Below, one piece after another: positions 1 to 8,699 of a stretch of DNA of 51,358 nucleotides (position 1 is the stretch's first letter; each line of letters opens with the position of its first letter). Below the pieces are notes generated by a model. That model was not told where the DNA came from. It saw only the letters and a list, made by a program, of their open reading frames with translations, and searched no databases. Both the position numbers and the translations under genes were made by a program. Origin of the DNA: JAOABV01 sp964473505 (GTDB taxonomy: Bacteria > Hydrothermota > Tepidihabitantia > Tepidihabitantales > CAIPLT01); contig CAYYPG010000004.1 of the NCBI GenBank assembly GCA_964473505.1, forward strand, positions 1 through 51,358. The letters run 5' to 3'.

Positions 1-360
1 AATACCTCCCCTATCTCCTCTTTGGACAACCGATTGGATTATCTAACCCCCTGTCAACCAAGCAATTAATCAGATTACTACCCAATTATTGGGCTTATAA
101 TTAACTCTACTTTTAAGTAGAGTATTTATGGAGTTAGCATCAGGTAAAGAAGAAAAATTTTGAGGGGGTGGATATATTTTATAATAGATATAATATAGAT
201 AATGTTGAGATTAGAGAACGGATGGTTGCGGTTAAGTTATCTGGAATTGGTTACATCAATCGTGTATCAATAAAAACAACTTGATGGAACCTTACACAAA
301 GAAAAAAGATATACCTAACTATAACAAATTTCCACAAACATTGACAATATCTCTCGCTTG
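1..360 (+). repeat. Copy 1 of a long inverted repeat (mate 14838-15196)
   Basis: Bases 1 to about 356 match the reverse complement of 14838-15196 along most of their length by eye. Both copies keep a 9-bp stem of ACTCTACTT/AAGTAGAGT with a 2-nt loop (104-123 here, 15074-15093 in the mate). An imperfectly shared CCCAATTATTGGG palindrome lies at 81-93. The inner part, about 202-356, recurs a third time in direct orientation at 15756-15898. No reading frame is conserved, so it looks like a non-coding, MITE-like or structured-RNA element. The copy begins at the window edge and may extend further left. Confidence 0.75.
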
Positions 361-1031
361 AGAATCAGAAAGAAAAGTTGTAATGAAAAAGGAGATAAGA
401 ACGTATTAATAATGACTTATTCTGAAGTTAATCACCAAGATATACTTAACCATAATACATGTCCTTCAACATTGCTAATATCTCAGACTATCTTTGAGTT
501 TACCTAAAAGACTAAAGCCTGATACTTAAAAGATTCTGAGAAATAGAAGATGAATAAAAATCATGGATGTTACGACGGCCGTGTATCAACAAAAACATCA
601 TGATATGACCTTACAAAAAGAAAAGGTGGTAGTGTCTAATATTTTGTGTAAATTCAGTATAGATATGTTAAAGAAAAAGGTGTATCTTCTTCGTTTACAC
701 ATCGTTAGAAAAAAGACCACACCTACGGAATTACATATCAGCAAAAAGCATTGTGATTTTGACGCTCCGTTGGTAGAATCGGATAAATCAGTTAACATGG
801 TATCTAATCGAGCAGGAAACCTGTTTAATAATATTAAAGAAAATAGTTGATGGTTTTCTGAACCATCGATAAATAATTAGTTAGATTTTCCTCTGGCAGA
901 CAGAATGTATACTTGTGGGCATGTCTCTCGGCTACTGTCTAGTTTACCAAAATGATTGATGAAAGATGATTTGTCTAATAAGCAAAAAGGTCAAACTGAT
1001 AGAACATTAGAAATTTATCTTTTTCGGCTTT
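361..1031. other. Gene-free stretch with partial repeat copies
   Basis: I see no credible gene here. A partial copy of the inner part of the flanking repeat family lies at about 421-492, and another fragment at about 570-625. Bases 628-690 match the reverse complement of 3152-3214. Bases 877-900 resemble the reverse complement of 15960-15984. The 95-codon frame at 563-850 runs through these repeats and is probably not a gene. Confidence 0.5.
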
Positions 1032-1631
1032 TCAAAAATACACTTTTGATTTTCGAACTATATCAAAAAAGTTTTGAAAAATTATTTCACCGATTGAGCC
1101 TGAACGTTCTGGATGAAATTGTACTCCGTAAATTGGTAACTCAAGATGTCTCATTGCTTCTACTTCACAAGACGGTGAGTTGGCTAAAACCTCAAAACCA
1201 GCAACGGTTAGACTTTCTAAAGAAACATATTCTAAATGACTTTCTGCTACTAAGATTTCTGGTGGTAAACCTTGAAAAAGCGGGTCATCTTTGATAATAC
1301 GAACTACCGCTTCTCTCTCAATTCGCTCTTTGCCGGAAAGTACAGTACCGCCAAACGCTTTAGCCAGCATCTGATGACCATAACAGATACCTAAACAAGG
1401 AAGCGAATTATGATGTAAAAATTCTAAATATCTCCGAGAATAAATACCTTTAGTTATTAAGTCTGGCGAACCTGATAAAATTAAGGCATTGCATTCCTGT
1501 AAACTAGCATTATTATATACTTCCACATCGTTGATGACTCGATACAGGCTGAATTTTTTCACCATCTCAACATAAGGCGCTATTTTTTGTTCTGGTTGGA
1601 TACGATAACTGTTTACGATCAGAGTGAACAT
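1032..1631 (-). CDS. Class I glutamine amidotransferase (GuaA glutaminase-like)
   Basis: This 199-residue protein is a stand-alone triad glutaminase domain that hydrolyses glutamine to supply ammonia to a partner. The nucleophile elbow is GICYGHQ with Cys83, and the His-Glu pair is in FHPE (His173, Glu175). The oxyanion-side motif LSGSPD lies near residue 53. The sequence resembles the amidotransferase subunit of GMP synthase, which some organisms encode separately, but no ATP-pyrophosphatase partner lies nearby. The substrate is therefore not settled. It starts at ATG 38 nt after the lipoprotein gene on the same strand, so the two are probably co-transcribed. No clear Shine-Dalgarno is seen. 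Confidence 0.85.
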   Translation of the reverse strand: MFTLIVNSYRIQPEQKIAPYVEMVKKFSLYRVINDVEVYNNASLQECNALILSGSPDLITKGIYSRRYLEFLHHNSLPCLGICYGHQMLAKAFGGTVLSGKERIEREAVVRIIKDDPLFQGLPPEILVAESHLEYVSLESLTVAGFEVLANSPSCEVEAMRHLELPIYGVQFHPERSGSIGEIIFQNFFDIVRKSKVYF

Positions 1632-1669
1632 CTAGCCCAACTTTTGAATTTTTTCTTTAAAACCCTGCT

Positions 1670-2086
1670 CTATTCTTCTAAAAGTTTCTCTAATTTTTTT
1701 ATCATCTTTTTCGCTCGAGCAACATATTCACTTTTGGGATAATCTTCAATCAACCGCTCCAACTCACTAATTGCGGTATCTAAGTCTTGTTCCGGATTTT
1801 TGGGGTCACTTAACACCTCTGCGATTAAAAAAAGCGCATCATCTGCCAGTTCGTCTTCTGGAAAATCATCAACGATTGTATAGAGCATTTCCAGACACTG
1901 TTCGAAATCATTATTATCAAGATAATTGCGCGCCATTTTATATAAACGATAGGTAGCGGTTGTATCGGATTGAGTGATCTCAGTTCTTTTAACTGTTCGA
2001 GCCGCACACTGAATGGTAAAAAATATTACCGATAAACTTAATAGAAATAATAAAACTCTAAAAGAAAATAAATTATAGCTTTTCAT
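1670..2086 (-). CDS. Putative lipoprotein with TPR/BamD-like repeats
   Basis: This protein has about 138 residues. The N-terminus is basic, followed by a hydrophobic stretch (about residues 8-24) ending at a Cys in TIQC. This resembles a lipoprotein signal, although the lipobox is not canonical. The mature part is helical, with TPR-type pairs such as AxxYLDNNDFEQC and ELERLIEDYPKSEYV, as in the YfiO/BamD-type family that helps assemble or scaffold outer membrane proteins. I chose the ATG at 2086 because AAGGAG lies 8 nt upstream; a GTG three codons earlier overlaps that site. It precedes the amidotransferase gene and probably shares its transcript. The exact role is unknown. Confidence 0.72.
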   Translation of the reverse strand: MKSYNLFSFRVLLFLLSLSVIFFTIQCAARTVKRTEITQSDTTATYRLYKMARNYLDNNDFEQCLEMLYTIVDDFPEDELADDALFLIAEVLSDPKNPEQDLDTAISELERLIEDYPKSEYVARAKKMIKKLEKLLEE

Positions 2087-2161
2087 TACCTTCACTCCTT
2101 TTCTTTTATGGAATCGAAAAATCTGTCATGCATTATATAATTTATATCGTTTGGTCTGATT

Positions 2162-2941
2162 TTAACTTGAGCGCACTATTTTTTTCTCCAAAGAGGCATA
2201 GGCATCATGGTTATGGATTGATTCATAACTCTCGACTTCAACGCAATACCAGGTGATTAATGGATTCTTTTCTAATTTTTGAGCAACATTACGCACAACA
2301 TCTTCAACAAAGACTGGTTTATGGAAGGCATGTTCGGTTACATATTTTTCGTCTTCTCGTTTTAAGAGTGAGTAGACTGGACTTGAACCACAGTCTTCAA
2401 TCATTGCAATTAAGTCTTCAATCCACAAAAATCCCTTAAACCGTACTTTAACCCGAATTTCACCTCTTTGATTGTGGGCAGCAACTTTTGCCATTTCTTT
2501 AGAACACGGACACAAGGTAGTAATGGGCACGGCAACGCCAAGAATCAATTGCATTTTTTCCGAGAGATTGCCAATGAATTTACATTGATACTCCATCAGG
2601 CCGATTGAATTTGAGACGGGTGCGGTCTTTTCTATGAAATAAGGAAATGATATCTCAATGTGTGCTGATTCTGCATTTAACTCCTGTTTCATTGTCTTTA
2701 AGATCTTGCCGATATTATTGATGGCGATTTCGCGATGAAAGCGGTTGAGAATTTCTACAAAGCGACTCATATGAGTACCGCGAAAATTGTGGGGCAAATT
2801 GACATACATATTGATTTGGGCAACCGTATGTTGCTTTTTATAAGCCTTATCCGAAAGAAAAATCGGATATCTTAAATTTTTAACACCGACCTTATCTATA
2901 TCGATATTACGAAAATCTTGTTCGTTCTGAATATCACGCAC
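2162..2941 (-). CDS. folE2: GTP cyclohydrolase I type B (FolE2/MptA family)
   Basis: FolE2 converts GTP to 7,8-dihydroneopterin triphosphate, the first step toward folate or queuosine-type deazapurines. The 259-residue length fits the family. Recognisable blocks are GTHMSRF (near 55-61), LCPCSKEM (143-150, with the metal-binding Cys) and the C-terminal ESIHNHDAYA with its His residues. This is the metal-promiscuous type that is unrelated in sequence to FolE. The first codon is GTG. A -35/-10 pair ends only 7 nt upstream (2949-2976) and there is no Shine-Dalgarno, so the mRNA is probably leaderless. No other folate genes are in view. Confidence 0.93.
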   Translation of the reverse strand: MRDIQNEQDFRNIDIDKVGVKNLRYPIFLSDKAYKKQHTVAQINMYVNLPHNFRGTHMSRFVEILNRFHREIAINNIGKILKTMKQELNAESAHIEISFPYFIEKTAPVSNSIGLMEYQCKFIGNLSEKMQLILGVAVPITTLCPCSKEMAKVAAHNQRGEIRVKVRFKGFLWIEDLIAMIEDCGSSPVYSLLKREDEKYVTEHAFHKPVFVEDVVRNVAQKLEKNPLITWYCVEVESYESIHNHDAYASLEKKIVRSS

Positions 2942-2948
2942 AATAATT

Positions 2949-2976
2949 ATTCTAACAGCTCTTTCTCTATTGTCAA
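2949..2976 (-). promoter_or_regulatory. folE2 promoter, probably giving a leaderless mRNA
   Basis: On the minus strand TTGACA (2971-2976) is followed after 16 nt by TAGAAT (2949-2954). Only 7 nt then separate the -10 box from the GTG start, so transcription would begin at or next to the start codon. Confidence 0.7.
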
Positions 2977-3579
2977 GATTTATCGCAGGTATGTTCTACG
3001 AAAGTCATTTTTATTACACGGGACTTAATTCAGAAGCACCCAACAATCATTGATTTCAGTGTAAACTTCAAGATTTTGGGGTAAATTAATTTTTCTCTTC
3101 CGTAGGTGTGATCTCCTTACTGAATCTAAATAATGATTAAACCAAGTAAGGATATACCTTTTTCTTTCACATATCGATACTAAATTTACACAGCATATTA
3201 GACACTACCATTTTAGTTGATGCGGAAACCAATTCAGTGCGGTGTTTGTTTGACTTTAGAGTTTTGACGAGCTCACTTGCTGTGACTTCAGAAAAAGTCA
3301 AAGTGTTTTGAGGTCTTGTTGTTATCTTATACTTAATAATTGACCGCCATTACCTGTTGTTCTTAAAGGAAATAATTAAAATCAGGCAAAACATTAGAAA
3401 ATCTTAGTAAAGATCTTTATAATTTTTGAATTTTTTCTTAAAATGGAGCTTAATTTTTTAGGACTGTTTAGAGAAGAAAATAAATCAATAAAACCCGATA
3501 AATCAATTAGTAAATAACAATTTCGGATTATAAACTTGAAATCTCTATTATGTTTTGCTATAAAATCTTCAGCGCTATT
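2977..3579. other. Gene-free stretch between folE2 promoter and tldE
   Basis: No coding frame or RNA gene is recognisable. Bases 3152-3214 are an inverted copy of 628-690, about 63 bp that share the string GGTAGTGTCTAATAT. The rest is AT-rich with no clear terminator. Confidence 0.5.
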
Positions 3580-4917
3580 TTAACCACTGGTTATGGAAAC
3601 ATCCTCGATTCGACAGTAAGGAACCAAAAAATTACCAATTTTTTTAGATTCTTCAGACAATCCGGATATTTGGTTGAGCAATGTAAAGATATTACCGGCA
3701 ATCATGGTTTCGATTACGGGTTGAGTTAATTCGGCATTAACAATCAAAAAGCCACCTTTCACTACACCGGAAAAATCACCATTAAAAGGATTAATTTGCG
3801 CAGAAAGACGAGTTACCAAAATACCCTTTTTTATTTCCTGAATTAATTTCTGTTTTGACTGTTTGCCTGTCATAACGACAATATTACTTGGTCCGACTGT
3901 AGGAACTGAACGAAAACCACCAGTTGCATGGCCAGTCGATGCTCGATTCTCTTTATGGGCACAGTAAGAATCGTACAGATATGATTTTAAGATTCCGTTT
4001 TCAATTATAGTTAAAGGTTTTCTTGCTACACCTTCTCGGTCAAAAGCACTTGATGCCGTGCCTCCGGACAATAATCCGTTGTCTTCAATGGTTAAACAAT
4101 CCGAGGTTACTTTTTCATTGAGTTTACCAACCCATCGACTCATTCTTTTTTGAATATTATTGGCAGAGACGGTGTTGATAATTACTTCTAAAAACTCAGT
4201 TAAAACCTCAGGTTCTAATAATATCGTACCCTTAAAAGTCTCACCTTTTTGGGCACCTAATGATTTAAGCACTTTTTCTGCGAAACTCGTTGCAACTTTT
4301 CCCACATTTATTTCGGCAAGTTTTCGCGTATTACCAAACTCATATTGAAAACAAGATACTTCATTTTTATCTCGCGCCATACCCATTATACCATATTCAA
4401 AAGAACTCGCTTTCTCTCCAACTTTGATGCCTTTGGAATTGATTACGGCCCTATCACCATAAAAACCGGCAAACACGCCACTATCCACCGTAATGCGTTT
4501 ATCATAATTAATCGCGGTTTTTAGTAAGCTCGTTGCATAATTCAAAACATCGTGCATTGTCAAATTTTCCACTTGCGGGTCATAAATGTCTTGAACGTTT
4601 GGTATTGTTTTGCTGGGCAAAGGTAAAACATTACCCGAATCAGTGGGGGCTAAATTCGCTAAACGGACTGCATTACTCACTGCGTCGATTATCTTTTCTT
4701 GAGATAAAACATTTACCGACGCAAAGCCTAATCCTTGATGCTTAAATACCCGAATGCCTACACCATCCGTAATGTGACTTTTGGCTAATTTAATATCATT
4801 AGATTCAAACGAGACATTAAACGATTTGCCTTTAACTAAATAGACTTCGGCTTCATCCGCGCCTAATTCCAATGCCTTTTTAACTGCACGTTCGCCTAAC
4901 GCAATCAATTCATTCAT
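3580..4917 (-). CDS. tldE: TldE/PmbA subunit of the TldD-TldE protease
   Basis: This 445-residue member of the TldD/PmbA (U62) family is the partner of the metal-carrying TldD. In Enterobacteria the heterodimer degrades unfolded or modified peptides, matures microcin B17 and affects the antitoxin CcdA. Family blocks visible include GVGIRVFKHQGLGFAS near residue 52, GLLSGGTASSAFDREG near 280 and FSGVVKGGFLI near 380. There is no HExxxH motif, as expected for TldE. A strong GGGAGGT precedes the ATG. The short ORF at 4910-5014 overlaps its first 8 nt, so translation is probably coupled. Confidence 0.92.
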   Translation of the reverse strand: MNELIALGERAVKKALELGADEAEVYLVKGKSFNVSFESNDIKLAKSHITDGVGIRVFKHQGLGFASVNVLSQEKIIDAVSNAVRLANLAPTDSGNVLPLPSKTIPNVQDIYDPQVENLTMHDVLNYATSLLKTAINYDKRITVDSGVFAGFYGDRAVINSKGIKVGEKASSFEYGIMGMARDKNEVSCFQYEFGNTRKLAEINVGKVATSFAEKVLKSLGAQKGETFKGTILLEPEVLTEFLEVIINTVSANNIQKRMSRWVGKLNEKVTSDCLTIEDNGLLSGGTASSAFDREGVARKPLTIIENGILKSYLYDSYCAHKENRASTGHATGGFRSVPTVGPSNIVVMTGKQSKQKLIQEIKKGILVTRLSAQINPFNGDFSGVVKGGFLIVNAELTQPVIETMIAGNIFTLLNQISGLSEESKKIGNFLVPYCRIEDVSITSG

Positions 4918-5014
4918 TATCGACCTCCCAGCGCTGGATTGTAAATATGGTAAACATTCGATACTGATTTAAACCCTGGAGTTTAAGTTGCTGATTAGAA
5001 ATTTCTGTATTCAT
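4910..5014 (-). CDS. 34-residue ORF coupled between tldD and tldE
   Basis: This small frame fits exactly between the two protease genes. Its ATG overlaps the tldD stop as TAATG, and GGAGGT lies 8 nt upstream inside the last tldD codons. Its TGA lies inside the first codons of tldE (ATGAATGA). The peptide starts MNTEISNQQ and ends RWEVDNE. It is polar, with one hydrophobic patch (MFTIFTI) and no motif I recognise. Perfect coupling at both ends supports real translation, either to make a small protein or to carry ribosomes across the 96-nt gap to tldE. It could be chance, since no homologues can be checked here. Confidence 0.5.
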   Translation of the reverse strand: MNTEISNQQLKLQGLNQYRMFTIFTIQRWEVDNE

Positions 5015-6399
5015 TATTGTCTACCTCCGATTATTGCTTGACAGCGTAGATATGGACCACCGCCATCAACTTTTGCTGGTTGCCATTTACCACAATGACC
5101 AAAACCGATATCCCATTGAAAGTCTCGACTAACAGCGTCAACGCTCATTAGTACATCAAAGGCCTGTCCTGAAATTGTCACTCCGCGATAACATTCGCCA
5201 ATTTTACCGTTAGTGATTTTATATGCTTCTTGGACACCAAACATAAATTCTGCATTAGCATCAGCCTGTCCACCTTTAGCACCTCTTAATAGATAACCGT
5301 TTTGTGTGCTTTCAATAATCTCTTCTAAGGTTACATTACCCGGCATAATACCGGTATTTCGCATGCGGATAATCGGTTCGTCAGAATATTCAAATGCTCG
5401 GGCATTGCCTGTGGGTTCAACGCCATATTTTGCAGCACTTTGGCGATTATGTAAATAGGATTTCAAAATACCATTTTCAATAATAATGACCTTTTTGGTA
5501 ATAACACCTTCATCATCAACTAATAAGGTTCCAGCCGCGAGTCCTTCTTGGCCAGAATCAAACAAAGTGACCAGTTCACTGGCGACCCTTTGTCCAATTT
5601 TATCTTTGGTAATGGCACCGGCAGAAACAAAATCTGCTTCCACAGTATGACCGATTGCTTCATGGGCAAGCAAGCCAACTAAACTGGGGTCAAGAATTAC
5701 GGTTGTTCTTTCACCTTTAGGATAACCGGCAGTAAGCAGTCTCTCAATTCTTTTGATAACAGCTTCAATAAATTCATCCGGTGTTTTTCGACTAAACAGA
5801 TCCTGCCAACCGCCAGTGACACCTATTGCTTCCAGGGATTCAACCATATCATTACCACTGCCGCCAACAGCAAAAATTATGAATTCCGGCTTAGAATCAA
5901 TAAGTTCACATTCCGCACCATCTGTCGTGACAATAAACTTTTTTTCCAGCCGTTCAATATAAGCTACTTGTGCTGATTGTATGAGTGGCGATGCTTTTTT
6001 TAACTTACTTTCAGTATTTTTTACCAGTTCCAGTTTTTCTTCTATGGTATGATTGGTTAAGGGATCATTTATTATTGGGCTGAATGTGCCGTGTGCTAAT
6101 TTTGCTTTAGCCAACTGCACATTGGGGTTAACTTTTCCCAAACTCGCGACTTTGGCTGCAACGCAAGCATCATTAATTGCCTTTTTAATTTCTTGTATCT
6201 CAATTCGGCTTGTTGCGGAAAATCCCCAGCCCCCTTGATACAATGCTCTAACCCCAACTCCCGAATAGGTGTTATGAGCCAGAGTTTCTAATTCTCCTTG
6301 ACGAATCGTAATCCCAGTAGTAATCCGTTCGTGAAAGCGAATCTCACCATAATCCATACCATCAAAAGAACTTAAAGTACTTTTTAATATCTCAATCAT
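5014..6399 (-). CDS. tldD: TldD metalloprotease subunit
   Basis: This 461-residue protein carries the zinc-binding HExxxH motif as HEAIGH (residues 246-251), which defines the active subunit of the TldD-TldE protease. Other family blocks are GVGVRALYQGGWGF near 47, the glycine-rich RGAKGGQADANAEFMFG in the last fifth, and a C-terminal GGPYLRCQAIIGG. GGAGG stands 8 nt before the ATG. It is the promoter-proximal gene of the tldD-small ORF-tldE unit. A degenerate second copy of its start and ribosome-binding site lies just upstream (6436-6455). Confidence 0.95.
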   Translation of the reverse strand: MIEILKSTLSSFDGMDYGEIRFHERITTGITIRQGELETLAHNTYSGVGVRALYQGGWGFSATSRIEIQEIKKAINDACVAAKVASLGKVNPNVQLAKAKLAHGTFSPIINDPLTNHTIEEKLELVKNTESKLKKASPLIQSAQVAYIERLEKKFIVTTDGAECELIDSKPEFIIFAVGGSGNDMVESLEAIGVTGGWQDLFSRKTPDEFIEAVIKRIERLLTAGYPKGERTTVILDPSLVGLLAHEAIGHTVEADFVSAGAITKDKIGQRVASELVTLFDSGQEGLAAGTLLVDDEGVITKKVIIIENGILKSYLHNRQSAAKYGVEPTGNARAFEYSDEPIIRMRNTGIMPGNVTLEEIIESTQNGYLLRGAKGGQADANAEFMFGVQEAYKITNGKIGECYRGVTISGQAFDVLMSVDAVSRDFQWDIGFGHCGKWQPAKVDGGGPYLRCQAIIGGRQ

Positions 6400-6456
6400 T
6401 TATTTATCCTCCGAATGCACTAAAAAGTTCAATATCATTTATCTATCTTCTGAAGG
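6388..6456 (-). repeat. Degenerate tandem duplication of the tldD start region
   Basis: The plus-strand string CATTTATTTATCCTCCGAA (start codon plus ribosome-binding site complement, from 6397) recurs 39 bp away as CATTTATCTATCTTCTGAA (from 6436). In the outer copy the Shine-Dalgarno complement has decayed from TCCTCC to TCTTCT. Confidence 0.6.
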
Positions 6457-7089
6457 TTAAGTCTTTAATCGACCCAGATAGATATTGCAAACAATTTTCA
6501 TTAAAAAATTGGAAGACGTTATTAAAATAGACAAAGACACCTTCCAGAAAAGTAAAGCGTAATAGAAGCATAAATATTCTTAATTAAAACGATAATTAAT
6601 ATACAAGAGCATGCAATTCATACACAATATTAAAAAGATAAAGATGCAGAAAAAAGTTAATCCGCCTCTCAACATATTGGGGTGCTTTTTATAAGTTTCT
6701 TGGCTAAAAGGACCTTCATAACTATCGTCATGCCCAAATAATACTTGGATTCATTCTCTTTGTCAACAATAACGCCTGCAGTTGATAAGATTTCCAATAA
6801 CTACAACAAATTAGAGGTCGTGGTTTTACACTAAGTCTATCTTATTCTTGAAAATTTGTGAAGAATAAACATTAATAATAAAGTAAATTAATATCTCAGA
6901 TTTTAAATTAAATAATGAAAGGCTTTAGTAAATATAAAATATAAACTACTGAATACACTGACAATAAAAGAAGATAGTTAAGTGATACGTTCCAACATTC
7001 TGGATATTATATAAGATGACGGTTTTCATAATTATTATTGATGAGCATTTAAATTCTGGATACCCTATGCTGGCATCCAGTCAAAACAA
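6457..7089. other. AT-rich gene-free stretch
   Basis: No gene is visible. The only clear structure is a hairpin at 7056-7080, CTGGATACC/GGCATCCAG with a 7-nt loop and one mismatch. It sits just upstream of the aminotransferase promoter and has no T-tract. Confidence 0.5.
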
Positions 7090-7118
7090 TTGACTTTAAG
7101 GGGTAGGTTTGTTATAAT
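7090..7118 (+). promoter_or_regulatory. Near-consensus sigma-70 promoter of the aminotransferase gene
   Basis: TTGACT (7090-7095), a 17-nt spacer and TATAAT (7113-7118). Transcription would start near 7126, giving a leader of about 144 nt. That leader contains the palindrome TTTAGGGCCTAAA near 7232-7244 and ends in a good AAGGAG ribosome-binding site. Confidence 0.8.
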
Positions 7119-7269
7119 AGTAATGACTATTTGCGTTCTTTGTAATAGCGATTGAAATTTTAGACATTATCTTTCTAGATATTTCTACAAAGACCCGACA
7201 GAAAATATTAAGTCAAATTAACTCAAATAAGTTTAGGGCCTAAAAAATTAAGCATAGAAAGGAGCTTTA

Positions 7270-8598
7270 ATGACAAAGCCGAAAATTATTACAAGTTTAC
7301 CAGGACCAAAGGCACAAAAGATATTAAAAAAAGATAAGAAATTTATATCGCCATCTTATACAAGGAGTTACCCTGCAGTAATAGAATCAGGACAAGGGTG
7401 TTGGGTTTGGGATGTAGATGGCAATAAATTTTTAGATTTTAATGCTGGGATTGCAGTCTGTTCAACGGGTCATTGCCATCCCGAGGTCGTCGCAGCCATT
7501 ACAAAACAAGCCGAACGATTGCTCCATATGTCCGGCACGGATTATTATTATCCTTTACAAACAGAATTGGCGGAAAAATTAGTAGAAATAACTCCTGGAG
7601 GTATGAACAAACGAGTATTTTTATGCAATTCGGGAACCGAATCCGTAGAAGGTGCATTTAAGTTAGCCCGATATATGACCAAAAGAAAATATGCTATTGC
7701 TTTTTTAGGTGCATTTCATGGTCGTACTATGGGTGCTCTCTCATTGACAGGAAGTAAAGTAATCCAAAAAGAAGGATTCGGACCACTAATTGCTGGAATT
7801 TATCATGTGCCTTATGCTTATTGTTATCGCTGTGCGTATAATTTAGAATATCCTGGTTGCGATTTTGCTTGTGTCAAATATATTGAAGATACATTGTTTA
7901 AAAAAATAATTCCGCCCGAAGAAGTCTGTGGTATTTTCATTGAACCCATCCAAGGTGAAGGTGGTTATGTTGTTCCGCCACCAGGCTATTTCCAAAAGTT
8001 AAGAGCACTCTGTGATAAGTACGGTATTTTATTAATTAATGACGAAGTACAATCAGGAATGGGTAGAACCGGTAAAATGTTTGCCATAGAACATTGGGAA
8101 ACAATGGCAGATATTTACTGTGTTGCTAAGGGTATTGCCTCGGGAATGCCATTAGGTGCGTTTATTGCGAATGCCGGTTTAATGAAATGGCCCAGTGGAA
8201 CTCATGCTTCCACTTTTGGAGGTAATCCGGTATGTTGCGCTGCAGCTTTAGCAACAATAAGACTTTTAGAAAACGGATTAATCGAAAATGCTCAAAAAGT
8301 CGGTGTAATCATTATGAAACGATTAGAAACGCTTCAGGCAAAATATGAATCGATTGGTGACATTCGGGGTAAAGGATTAATGATTGGTTTGGAATTGGTT
8401 GAAGATTCTATTTCAAAAAGACCGCTTACAGAAAAACGCAATGGCATCATTTATAAATGCTTTGAAAAAGGATTATTAATGCAAGGATGTGGCACAACTG
8501 CCATCCGATTTTCGCCTCCACTTATTGTTACTGAAGAAGAAGCCCATACCGCATTAGATATTTTTGAGTCCGCATTGAAATCAGTATTACGAGGATAA
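7270..8598 (+). CDS. Class III PLP aminotransferase (acetylornithine/GABA type)
   Basis: This 442-residue fold-type I enzyme transfers an amino group, or racemises amino acids, through PLP. NSGTESVEGAFKLAR binds the phosphate, NDEVQSGMGRTGK carries Asp258, and VAKGIASGMPLGA carries the Schiff-base Lys287. It resembles the broad-specificity ornithine aminotransferase/amino-acid racemase group known from Thermococcales more than classical ArgD. An insertion near 185-201 has four Cys in the pattern CxxC-x8-CxxxC. AAGGAG precedes the ATG. The dap genes further along suggest amino-acid metabolism. The substrate (ornithine, GABA, lysine or a racemase role) cannot be fixed from sequence alone. Confidence 0.88.
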   Translation: MTKPKIITSLPGPKAQKILKKDKKFISPSYTRSYPAVIESGQGCWVWDVDGNKFLDFNAGIAVCSTGHCHPEVVAAITKQAERLLHMSGTDYYYPLQTELAEKLVEITPGGMNKRVFLCNSGTESVEGAFKLARYMTKRKYAIAFLGAFHGRTMGALSLTGSKVIQKEGFGPLIAGIYHVPYAYCYRCAYNLEYPGCDFACVKYIEDTLFKKIIPPEEVCGIFIEPIQGEGGYVVPPPGYFQKLRALCDKYGILLINDEVQSGMGRTGKMFAIEHWETMADIYCVAKGIASGMPLGAFIANAGLMKWPSGTHASTFGGNPVCCAAALATIRLLENGLIENAQKVGVIIMKRLETLQAKYESIGDIRGKGLMIGLELVEDSISKRPLTEKRNGIIYKCFEKGLLMQGCGTTAIRFSPPLIVTEEEAHTALDIFESALKSVLRG

Positions 8599-8699
8599 AG
8601 GCAAATCGCTAAAAGCATAACGAAACTCCACATATAAGCATTGCGGTTTTCTTATCCGGAACTTTACAAATGGAAGATTTCAAGTAAAAATCTAAAATA

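Noticed and set aside
563..850. 95-codon plus frame and its antisense partner
   Set aside because: It runs through dispersed repeat fragments, has no ribosome-binding site or promoter, and its composition (Lys/His/Thr-rich) resembles translated AT-rich repeats.
956..1294. 112-codon plus frame
   Set aside because: It is antisense to the amidotransferase gene, whose catalytic motifs are clear.
7119..7269. A riboswitch in the aminotransferase leader
   Set aside because: The ~144-nt leader has only a short palindrome; I could not match any known aptamer core.
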